A stretch of 14,529 bases of DNA from UBA10427 sp003500135 (GTDB taxonomy: Bacteria; Bacteroidota; Bacteroidia; Cytophagales; Cyclobacteriaceae), in NCBI GenBank assembly GCA_963966275.1, contig CAWZYQ010000100.1, forward strand, positions 1-14,529. Reading direction: 5' to 3'. The translations under genes and the position numbers were made by a program. Positions 8,676-14,529 of this stretch are shown here, in pieces; within the stretch, counting starts at the first letter, position 1, and every line of letters starts with the position of its first letter. Under the pieces are notes generated by a model, which worked only from the letters and a program-made list of their open reading frames with translations, searched no databases and was not told the DNA's origin.

Positions 8676-8688
8676 TAAGTTAATTTAT
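8676..8688 (-). promoter_or_regulatory. Shared 13-nt leader before the DHODH-like gene
   Basis: The minus-strand sequence ATAAATTAACTTA ends 7 nt before the ATG at 8668. It is identical to the element in front of ppdK. Both leaders are AT-rich and lack a Shine-Dalgarno motif. Confidence 0.4.
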
Positions 8689-8704
8689 GGTTGTCAGTAA
8701 TATT

Positions 8705-9190
8705 TTATGTGATCATTGGTTGTTTTTCACTGATTTGAATATCACTTTCAATATAATACTGAAAGGCGTCTAACGCAAGAGATAAATTCTGTTCTGCAGC
8801 AGGACTTAACCCTTCCTTCATTTGCCACTCATAACCTCTAACCTTTACCATATAAGTTTCGGGCAATACACCATACAATTCCCTGCAAATGTCCAGTATA
8901 AATGCCGGTTCAACACTATGCATTGAGTAATGCTGCAAGGGTTTTGGATAGAGTTTGACGATATTGAAATTTTCTTTTTCGTCATAGCTGGCATCGACAA
9001 AATAGACCTCATCATATCGTGAAATCTTCAAAGCATCCTCAATATTTAATTGATAGCCGATATCAAACTCAATATTGGATAGAGTGTCAAATTCCCTTTC
9101 TAGCATTTGCTGCATCCGGTGAACAAATTCTATTCCCAGGGCATCGTCCTGACGGGCTGGGTTTCCAAATCCATACACAAGTATTTTCAT
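8705..9190 (-). CDS. hoxW: [NiFe] hydrogenase maturation endopeptidase
   Basis: A 161-residue member of the HycI/HybD/HoxW protease family. It cleaves the C-terminal extension of the hydrogenase large subunit after nickel is inserted. The N-terminal signature GFGNPARQDDALG (7-19) contains Asp16, matching the first metal-sensing acidic residue of HybD. VDAS (65-68) gives Asp66, and MHSVEPAF (90-97) gives His91, the equivalents of the HybD Asp62 and His93 ligands. It starts 4 bp after hoxH, so the substrate should be HoxH, whose C-terminal peptide is visible. The length is typical; no extra domain is seen. Confidence 0.93.
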   Translation of the reverse strand: MKILVYGFGNPARQDDALGIEFVHRMQQMLEREFDTLSNIEFDIGYQLNIEDALKISRYDEVYFVDASYDEKENFNIVKLYPKPLQHYSMHSVEPAFILDICRELYGVLPETYMVKVRGYEWQMKEGLSPAAEQNLSLALDAFQYYIESDIQISEKQPMIT

Positions 9191-9194
9191 CAGA

Positions 9195-10646
9195 TCAATT
9201 CTTTAGTTTTTCATCCAACATCTTATCTGATGCGTCTAATAATGTAACCTTCAGTGGCATTTTACCCATGGCATGAGTGGCACAGCTTAAACATGGGTCA
9301 TACGCGCGGATCGCAACTTCAACAGCATTTAGCATGGCCTCAGTTATTTCTTTTTGACCTTCCAGATATTCCTTGGCAACCAGGTGGACCGCCTGATTCA
9401 TGGGTTCATTATTATTGGTAGTAGAAACAATCAGATTGGCCATTGAAATCAGGTCGTTATCATCGACCTGATAGTGATGGAACAAGGTGCCTCTTGGGGC
9501 TTCCAACAGACCTATGCCTTCGGATTGCCGCTTGCCTTCCCGTATAAGTTCCCCCTCCAATATTTCAGGGTCCTGAAGTAATGTTTCGATCATTTCAGCG
9601 GCATGAAGTGTTTCAATTAATCTTGCCCAATGCATATGCATCGACATATTGTTTGGTTTGCCGTTGGTGTATGCTTTGTAGGCCTCAAATGCTTTTTGGG
9701 CACGAGGTGAGGGTATAAAATCAGCTGTGTTAAGCCTTGCCAATGGTCCAACCCTGTACCAGCCTTCTTTTTTACCTTTGTTTTTTAAAAACGGGAATTT
9801 CATATAACTCCACGATTTCACTTCTTCACCGATAAAATCGAGGTAGGTGTTGTAGTCGATGTCATGCAGTATTTTGTTGCCTGCCGTATCTACAGCCCTC
9901 AATACTCCGTGGTACAGGTCAAGTGCACCATCTTTTCTGACAATGCTTAGGTGGTTGGATGGAAATGCGGCAAAATTGTCAATGAATTCCTTGTTTTTTT
10001 TATGATAATCAAGGAAAAAGTTTAACGCATCTTCAGCCCAGTCAACCATTTTAGCAGCATTCAACGGATCGGCACCATTTAAGAACCGGTCTTTGTCTTG
10101 TGGATCAAGCGCCTTATTTATTCCACCAGGAATGGCGCCTGTGCCATGGATTTTTTTTCCGGCGGTAGCCTCTATGACCTCCTGGCCGAACTGTCGCATC
10201 AATATGCCCTGAGAGGCAAGTTCTTTGTTCTCCATGGCCAGGGCAATGACATTTCTCCTGGCTGGTTCGGCGTCTATGCCGAAAAGTAAATCGGGGCTGG
10301 CAAGATGGAAAAAGTGTAAGGCGTGCGACTGGAAAATTTGCCCATAGTGCATTAACCTTCTCATTTTTTCAGCGGTTGGCGAAATCGTTTCCGGCGTGAC
10401 ACCAACAATAGCATCCATAGCTTTGCTTGCTGCCAGGTGGTGGCTTACAGGACATATACCGCATAGCCTTTGTACCAGTACCGGGGCTTCCCAAAATGGC
10501 CGTCCCTGGATAAATCGTTCGAATCCCCGGAATTCTACTATATGTAACCTGCTTTGTGTTACGTTTCCTTTCTCATCCAGGTGTACTGTCACTTTTCCAT
10601 GTCCTTCTACCCGGGTGACGGGTTCTATCGTTATTTTCTTTGTCAT
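9195..10646 (-). CDS. hoxH: NAD-linked [NiFe] hydrogenase large subunit HoxH
   Basis: The 483-residue catalytic subunit that binds the Ni-Fe(CN)2CO centre. The N-terminal ligand motif RLCGICPVSHH carries Cys62 and Cys65, preceded by TRVEGHGKV (11-19). The C-terminal ligand motif DPCLSCATH carries Cys452 and Cys455 and ends at His458. The following 25 residues (AMGKMPLKVTLL...) are the peptide expected to be removed by HoxW. The motif forms and length match group 3d bidirectional NAD(P)-linked hydrogenases. It follows hoxY by 11 bp. A purine-rich AAAGGAAAAAAGG immediately precedes the ATG, the nearest thing to a Shine-Dalgarno site in this operon. Confidence 0.97.
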   Translation of the reverse strand: MTKKITIEPVTRVEGHGKVTVHLDEKGNVTQSRLHIVEFRGFERFIQGRPFWEAPVLVQRLCGICPVSHHLAASKAMDAIVGVTPETISPTAEKMRRLMHYGQIFQSHALHFFHLASPDLLFGIDAEPARRNVIALAMENKELASQGILMRQFGQEVIEATAGKKIHGTGAIPGGINKALDPQDKDRFLNGADPLNAAKMVDWAEDALNFFLDYHKKNKEFIDNFAAFPSNHLSIVRKDGALDLYHGVLRAVDTAGNKILHDIDYNTYLDFIGEEVKSWSYMKFPFLKNKGKKEGWYRVGPLARLNTADFIPSPRAQKAFEAYKAYTNGKPNNMSMHMHWARLIETLHAAEMIETLLQDPEILEGELIREGKRQSEGIGLLEAPRGTLFHHYQVDDNDLISMANLIVSTTNNNEPMNQAVHLVAKEYLEGQKEITEAMLNAVEVAIRAYDPCLSCATHAMGKMPLKVTLLDASDKMLDEKLKN

Positions 10647-10657
10647 CCTTTTTTCCT

Positions 10658-11209
10658 TTAATCGTATTTTACCAATTCATAAGGCAAATCAATTTTCTGA
10701 TTTGTAAGTAATGCGTAAAGCGCCTCCCAAATCAGTCCTGCTCTTGGTGGGCAGCCAGGAAGGTGGTAGTCGATCTTTACGATGTCGTGGCAGGGATAAA
10801 CCTTATTTAAAAGTATTGGAAGTTCATCGTCATTGGGAATAATACCGGCTTCGTTATTACCGGCCACACTTGGTCCATTCAAATAGGCCTCTTCCAGGCA
10901 TTCCTTCACAGGGATATTGTTGCGAAGCGCGGGTAAGCCACCCATTATTGCACATTCCCCAACAGAGATCAATATTTTGCAATGTTTGCGGAAGTCTTTG
11001 AGTACTTCCACATTTTCACTGTTACAACAGCCTCCCTCGATCAAGCCTATATCACATTCTCTTGTAAAGGTTTTCAGGTCGTTAATAGGTGATTTATCGA
11101 ATTCCACCAATTCTATCAGGTCCAGTATTTTGGCGTCGATATCAAGTAATGACATGTGACAGCCAAAGCATCCGGCCAGTGATGTGGTTGCAATTACAGC
11201 TTTTTTCAT
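10658..11209 (-). CDS. hoxY: NAD-linked [NiFe] hydrogenase small subunit HoxY
   Basis: A 183-residue short-form small subunit that carries only the proximal [4Fe-4S] cluster. The ligands are Cys14 and Cys17 (LAGCFGCHMS), Cys86 (SVGECAIMGG) and Cys153 (LPGCPPRAG). The medial and distal cluster domains of uptake hydrogenases are absent, and there is no Tat signal, as expected for a soluble cytoplasmic group 3d enzyme. Its ATG overlaps the hoxU stop in an ATGA (11206-11209), indicating translational coupling and equimolar synthesis. It passes electrons from HoxH to HoxU. Confidence 0.96.
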   Translation of the reverse strand: MKKAVIATTSLAGCFGCHMSLLDIDAKILDLIELVEFDKSPINDLKTFTRECDIGLIEGGCCNSENVEVLKDFRKHCKILISVGECAIMGGLPALRNNIPVKECLEEAYLNGPSVAGNNEAGIIPNDDELPILLNKVYPCHDIVKIDYHLPGCPPRAGLIWEALYALLTNQKIDLPYELVKYD

Positions 11210-11922
11210 AACGCTACGGGGTCTTTTTTGGATGATTCTTCTTCGCCAATTGGAGTCTTATCGTATTTACGAGTGCCAATAGGTGATCGAAATGCCTGGG
11301 CACGTGGTAGAATGGCCCCTACAGGACAAATTTCCACAGCTTTTTGTGCAAGTGTTTTATCCATTTTAGCCGACAAAGTGGTGTCAATGGATATACCTAC
11401 TTTAGGTCCTCTTTTTGTAAAGGCAAATATGCTTTTTCCCGATTCGTCTTTGATAGCCCTGATGCATCGCTTACATAAAATACATCTGTTATGATCTTTT
11501 ATCAGCAAAGGGTGGCCCGCCTCGATATCGCGCTGTGGAAACTGGAACGGAAACCGCGGTACTGAAATTCTGAAACGATATGCCAGCGCCTGCAATTCAC
11601 AATTACCGCTTTTTTCGCAGGCAGGGCAGAAGTGATTGCCTTCTGCAAACATCAATTCAATTATTCCGTTCCTCAGGTTATCCAATTCTTCGGATTTAGT
11701 TTCCACCTGCATACCGTTTGAGATAGGGGTGGTGCAAGAGGTCATCAATTTTCCATTAACGCGAACCGTACACAACCTACAAGCGCCCCTGGGTTTCATG
11801 CCAATTATGTTGCATAAAGTAGGTATATAAATACCATTTTCACGGGCTACATCAACCAGGTATTGACCTTTTTGTCCCATACAAACCTGACCATCTATTT
11901 CTATTTTAATTATTTGATTCAT
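11206..11922 (-). CDS. hoxU: Hydrogenase diaphorase electron-transfer subunit HoxU
   Basis: A 238-residue homologue of the N-terminal part of complex I NuoG. A [2Fe-2S] ferredoxin domain uses Cys37, Cys48, Cys51 and Cys63. A His/Cys [4Fe-4S] motif uses His97, Cys99, Cys102 and Cys108 (HFCPACEKSGNCELQ). A further [4Fe-4S] cluster uses Cys147, Cys150, Cys153 and Cys199 (CILCKRC...CPVGAIL). I chose ATG 11922 because the protein then starts at MNQIIKIEIDG, the normal family N-terminus; an in-frame start at 12015 would add 31 residues that overlap hoxF. The gap after hoxF is 10 bp. HoxU bridges HoxF (NADH side) and HoxY (hydrogenase side). Confidence 0.95.
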   Translation of the reverse strand: MNQIIKIEIDGQVCMGQKGQYLVDVARENGIYIPTLCNIIGMKPRGACRLCTVRVNGKLMTSCTTPISNGMQVETKSEELDNLRNGIIELMFAEGNHFCPACEKSGNCELQALAYRFRISVPRFPFQFPQRDIEAGHPLLIKDHNRCILCKRCIRAIKDESGKSIFAFTKRGPKVGISIDTTLSAKMDKTLAQKAVEICPVGAILPRAQAFRSPIGTRKYDKTPIGEEESSKKDPVAL

Positions 11923-11932
11923 GGCATTGTCT

Positions 11933-13738
11933 TTAATAGTTAAATCCTCTATAGGTAGCCTGACAAGCTTCTGCCACGGCTTCATCCATTCTGAATCCCT
12001 GATCATAGGCCACATCCTGTTGAATTTTGGAAGTGTAGAGGTCCCTGAAATTTTTCAGAGAGGAGAGTATGGGATTTACGGCTGTCTGTCCCAGTCCGCA
12101 GCGATTGGTTTTCATGATTTTCGACCAGTTCTCCAAATCACGTAAATCACTCATCACCCCTTTCCCTTCAATAATTTTCACAAGTTTATTTCGGAGGATT
12201 GGGGTAAGCGCCCGGCATGGGGTACAAGAACCACATGACTCTTCAATAAAGAAATCAGTAAAATTGAGCGCTATATCTCTTAGCAGATTGCGGTGTTTGC
12301 CGATAATTATGAGGGAACCACCGGTGGCTAAATCGGTAAAGCACAATATGCGACTGAATTCATTTGGAGCAATGCATGATCCTGATGGCCCGCCTACCTG
12401 AACGGCTTGAACCTGGTCTTTATCGGTGCCTACCATATCCAGTATGTCATTTACACTAAAACCCCATTCCACTTCATACACTCCGGGGAACCTGCAATCG
12501 CCGGAAACAGAAAGTAATTTGGTGCCACTCGATTCCTTTGTGCCCAAAGTTCGATACCAGTCGCCTCCGTTTTGGATTACTTTGACAACGCTGCAAAATG
12601 TTTCAACGTTGTTGACAATGGTAGGCTGCTGAAGGTATCCTTTTTCTACTGGAAAAGGAGGCCTGTCACGAGGTTCACCTCGCTTACCCTCAGCAGATTC
12701 CAACAGTGCCGATTCTTCACCGCAGACATATGCGCCTGCGCCAAATTGAATCCGTATGTCAAAATTAAAATCCGGATTTCCAAGTATATTTTTTCCCAAT
12801 AGGTTTTTTTGACGCAAATCTTCCAGGTGTTTTTCCAAAAAGTCCTGAAGGTATTTGTATTCATATCTCAAATAAAGTATGCCTTCTTCAGCTCCTATCG
12901 CATATGCACCTATTGTCATGCCCTCAAATATCATATCGGGCTTTTCAGTAAGGATCACCCGGTCTTTAAAGGTTCCTGGTTCACCTTCGTCAGCATTACA
13001 AAACACGAAGTGCTTTTCACCGGGCGATTTGCGGCAAAATTCCCATTTCAATCCGGTAGGGAAGCCCGCGCCACCACGACCACGAATGTTCGATTTCTTT
13101 ACTTCTTCAATCACAGCTTCAGGGCTCATTTCCATCGCTCTATGCGTTGAAATGCCAAGTTCATAGTTTTCGGCCAGCACGGCCCCCTTTTTCATTATGT
13201 GGTTGTTGACTACCGCGTGGATCAAATCGGAACTATTATTTCCATCACCATAACCGGCTACAAAAAGTTCCGGTATGGATTTGCCTTTCCTTAAATCACG
13301 AATGATTTCTTTGGCGCGGAAAGGGGTGAGGCGGGTGAAAACCGCGTTGTTGATAATTGCAGCTGGTTCCTGATCATTCATGCCAATGCACGAGGTGTTA
13401 AATAGACCAATCAGTCCATCAGATGTTACCTCACCAAATTTACAACCGGCTGCATCTTCAAAAGCCTGGGCAACCTCTTTGCGGCCAAACATATTGGCCA
13501 CGGCACTATTATTCAGATAGATGGTAAATTTGCCACGGGGAGTTTTTGAAAGGAAATGATAAAAGGTCAATGTTTGTTCAATATCAACTTTAGAAATGTC
13601 CAGTATCCTGGAAAGTTGCTGTATGGAATCATCAGGTATGCATCCCATCTCATCCTGAATGTCGATCAATATATCCATCAAACGCGTTGCATCACCATTA
13701 TATCGTCCGACAATAGACTCTATTTTTGTATTATTCAT
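11933..13738 (-). CDS. hoxF: NADH-oxidising diaphorase subunit HoxF with NuoE-like N-terminus
   Basis: A 601-residue fusion of a NuoE-like thioredoxin-fold domain (about 1-155) and a NuoF-like NAD/FMN domain (about 180-601), the size and layout of HoxF from Ralstonia-type soluble hydrogenases. NAD/FMN motifs are IRGRGGAGFPTGLKW (218-232), NADEGEPGTFKDR (248-260) and GAGAYVCGEESALLESAEG (333-351). The [4Fe-4S] ligands are Cys502, Cys505, Cys508 (ESCGSCTPCRA) and Cys547 (RCGLGQ). In the NuoE-like part three of the four usual [2Fe-2S] cysteines are gone (LNNSAVANMFG at 75-85; CIGMN at 117-121, where CLGxC is expected). That domain therefore probably holds no cluster, as in the known soluble hydrogenases. 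There is no separate hoxE in the window. It is the first gene of the run; the upstream 310 bp should contain its promoter. Confidence 0.96.
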   Translation of the reverse strand: MNNTKIESIVGRYNGDATRLMDILIDIQDEMGCIPDDSIQQLSRILDISKVDIEQTLTFYHFLSKTPRGKFTIYLNNSAVANMFGRKEVAQAFEDAAGCKFGEVTSDGLIGLFNTSCIGMNDQEPAAIINNAVFTRLTPFRAKEIIRDLRKGKSIPELFVAGYGDGNNSSDLIHAVVNNHIMKKGAVLAENYELGISTHRAMEMSPEAVIEEVKKSNIRGRGGAGFPTGLKWEFCRKSPGEKHFVFCNADEGEPGTFKDRVILTEKPDMIFEGMTIGAYAIGAEEGILYLRYEYKYLQDFLEKHLEDLRQKNLLGKNILGNPDFNFDIRIQFGAGAYVCGEESALLESAEGKRGEPRDRPPFPVEKGYLQQPTIVNNVETFCSVVKVIQNGGDWYRTLGTKESSGTKLLSVSGDCRFPGVYEVEWGFSVNDILDMVGTDKDQVQAVQVGGPSGSCIAPNEFSRILCFTDLATGGSLIIIGKHRNLLRDIALNFTDFFIEESCGSCTPCRALTPILRNKLVKIIEGKGVMSDLRDLENWSKIMKTNRCGLGQTAVNPILSSLKNFRDLYTSKIQQDVAYDQGFRMDEAVAEACQATYRGFNY

Positions 13739-14048
13739 GACGGTCTGGTTAAACTATAAAAAAAGCTATATACTAAACGTTTTCGTATGAAGGTAAAATA
13801 CCCGTAATTTAATCGCCTTGGTGTCTGTATTTATAACAAAATAAAAGGGGATTAAATTCACTTTTTAAGGTTTCAGTTTACCGGGTATTGATTACGGAGG
13901 TTTAATTTGATCGATGGAAGCTTTTAACATGAATATCAGACACCACTGAACAGTAAATTTTGGATTAAGTGGTTTTTGGAAATGCTCAATTATCTGGTTT
14001 CAGAGCAATGATATAGTAAAAAGAAAGGATAATTTATTGGGGAAACAA
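13739..14048. other. Non-coding region upstream of hoxF
   Basis: About 310 bp without a convincing gene. It should hold the minus-strand promoter and leader of the hox run. I looked on the minus strand for the Bacteroidota TTG / TAnnTTTG promoter pattern and found no clean match; the nearest is a partial TATTTTG at about 13837-13843. No RNA gene, operator-like palindrome or transposon end is evident. Confidence 0.5.
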
Positions 14049-14080
14049 TAAAGGCTGCCATTGATTTATGGCAGCCTTTA
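14039..14080 (-). terminator. Terminator of the tRNA-like array
   Basis: A 13-bp perfect stem, TAAAGGCTGCCAT (14049-14061) and ATGGCAGCCTTTA (14068-14080), with a 6-nt loop. Reading the minus strand, the hairpin is followed by TTGTTTCC, a modest U-rich tail; the plus side has no U tract. It lies 10 bp after copy A, so it most likely ends a minus-strand transcript that enters from beyond the right edge. Confidence 0.75.
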
Positions 14081-14089
14081 AGATGATAG

Positions 14090-14228
14090 CTGTAAGGGAA
14101 GGATTCGAACCTCCACGGAGCAGTTAGGCATAATGCCTGATCATCGCATTAGCTTTATCCCTTTCGATAATTATCGTACCTCCACCCCCGGGACAGGAGG
14201 GCATGTCTGCCAGTTTCATCACCTTACA
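14090..14228 (-). tRNA. Oversized class II tRNA-like gene, copy A (139 nt)
   Basis: Cloverleaf seen on the minus strand: a 7-bp perfect acceptor stem TGTAAGG/CCTTACA (U1-A72), discriminator G73 and no encoded CCA. The D arm is ATG-AAACTGGCAGA-CAT, which is Leu-like. The anticodon arm CCCTC-CTGTCCC-GGGGG has one G-U pair. The T arm is GGAGG-TTCGAAT-CCTTC, with a fully canonical T loop. Between anticodon arm and T arm lies a variable region of about 70 nt, closed by GGAG/CTCC. It contains one small hairpin (CGAT-AATT-ATCG) and a second hairpin (TAATGC/GCATTA) with loop GATGATCAG. The formal anticodon is GTC (Asp), but C37 is abnormal, so the amino-acid identity is uncertain. It is the last copy before the terminator. 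It could be a functional unusual tRNA, a tRNA-derived regulatory RNA, or a decaying tRNA. Confidence 0.65.
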
Positions 14229-14277
14229 ATATGTTAAATTGTTAATGCAAGCTTAGGCCTTATGCCTTTGCTCGTAG

Positions 14278-14401
14278 CTGTAAGGGAAGGATTCGAACCT
14301 CCACGGAGTAGTTAGCCACATGTCTGATCAACACACGCAGTTTTTCCCGAACCTCCACCCCCGGGACAGGAGGGCATGTCTGCCAGTTTCATCACCTTAC
14401 A
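14278..14401 (-). tRNA. Oversized class II tRNA-like gene, copy B (124 nt)
   Basis: Identical to copy A through the acceptor, D, anticodon and T arms, but the interior of the variable arm differs and is 15 nt shorter. It lacks the CGATAATTATCG hairpin. The second hairpin is kept with a different stem, CGTGTGT/ACATGTG (several G-U pairs), around the same TGATCAG loop. An 11-nt sequence, GTGGAGGTTCG, occurs twice: at the start of the variable arm and in the T arm. G73 is followed by CTA, not CCA. It is separated from copy A by 49 bp that recur exactly between B and C. Confidence 0.65.
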
Positions 14402-14450
14402 ATATGTTAAATTGTTAATGCAAGCTTAGGCCTTATGCCTTTGCTCGTAG

Positions 14451-14529
14451 CTGTAAGGGAAGGATTCGAACCTCCACGGAGTAGTTAGCCACATGTCTGA
14501 TCAACACACGCAGTTTTTCCCGAACCTCC
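14451..14529 (-). tRNA. Oversized tRNA-like gene, copy C (3' part, cut by window edge)
   Basis: The visible 79 nt (T arm, acceptor 3' strand, most of the variable arm) are identical to copy B. The 5' half lies beyond the window, so the array continues to the right. Confidence 0.6.

Larger units (their letters stand above)
14229..14529. repeat. Tandem repeat, 173-bp unit (RNA plus 49-bp linker)
   Basis: The linkers at 14229-14277 and 14402-14450 are identical over 49 bp, and copies B and C match exactly where both are visible, giving a period of 173 bp. From copy A to copy B the period is 188 bp because of the longer variable arm in A. In the minus direction the linker starts CTACGAGCAAAGGC and contains a weak hairpin (AGGC/GCCT). 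I see no clear promoter in it, so one long processed transcript is as likely as separate promoters. Confidence 0.85.

Noticed and set aside
11923..12015. Longer HoxU N-terminus starting inside hoxF
   Set aside because: The extra 31 residues are the out-of-frame shadow of the hoxF 3' end; the family N-terminus begins at the ATG at 11922.
13914..13949. Plus-strand 11-codon ORF with an upstream GGAGG
   Set aside because: Too short, no conserved motif, and Bacteroidota rarely rely on Shine-Dalgarno sites, so the GGAGG is weak evidence.
14111..14190. A self-splicing intron interrupting a normal tRNA
   Set aside because: The extra sequence sits between the anticodon arm and the T arm, not in the anticodon loop, and at about 45-70 nt it is much too short for a group I or II intron. 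Joining the flanks does not leave a normal class I variable loop.
14090..14529. tmRNA (ssrA) or CRISPR array as an explanation of the repeats
   Set aside because: A D arm and an anticodon-like arm are present and there is no tag reading frame, so it is not tmRNA. The repeat unit is 173 bp with identical linkers, far too long and too uniform for CRISPR repeats and spacers.

Overview
The window most likely comes from a Bacteroidota chromosome, probably a marine or environmental Cytophagales-like lineage. This is inferred from protein character: a secreted DUF6807 protein, a lipoprotein-type sulfatase remnant, AT-rich leaders without clear Shine-Dalgarno motifs, and Bacteroidota-like Hox and PPDK sequences. 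No 16S rRNA or other taxonomic marker is present.

Left part (1-4840): an accessory, partly decayed region. It holds the terminator of an upstream gene, a secreted alpha/beta-hydrolase (+), a sulfatase pseudogene with at least five lesions (-), a DJ-1/PfpI protein (-), a secreted DUF6807 protein (-) and a small membrane protein (+). A strong bidirectional terminator closes the region.

Central part (4866-13738): one tightly packed minus-strand gene run, hoxF-hoxU-hoxY-hoxH-hoxW, then a dihydroorotate-dehydrogenase-like flavoprotein and ppdK (pyruvate, phosphate dikinase). HoxFUYH form a complete soluble NAD-linked group 3d-type [NiFe] hydrogenase, and HoxW is its C-terminal maturation protease. 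Gaps are -4 to 36 bp and the only obvious terminator lies after ppdK, so the seven genes probably share a transcript. This would link H2/NAD(H) redox balance to the pyruvate/PEP node, with the DHODH-like protein as an unassigned redox partner. The hyp maturation genes are not in the window.

Right part (13739-14529): about 300 bp without a gene, a hairpin terminator, then at least three tandem minus-strand copies of a strange tRNA-like RNA that run off the window edge. Each complete copy has a perfect 7-bp acceptor stem, a Leu-like D arm, a canonical T arm and a hugely expanded variable arm. The complete copies are 139 and 124 nt, against about 85-90 nt for an ordinary class II tRNA. The expanded arm carries a hairpin with a conserved loop on divergent stems, and the anticodon loop is atypical. 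This array is the most unusual thing in the window and the best candidate for something undescribed.
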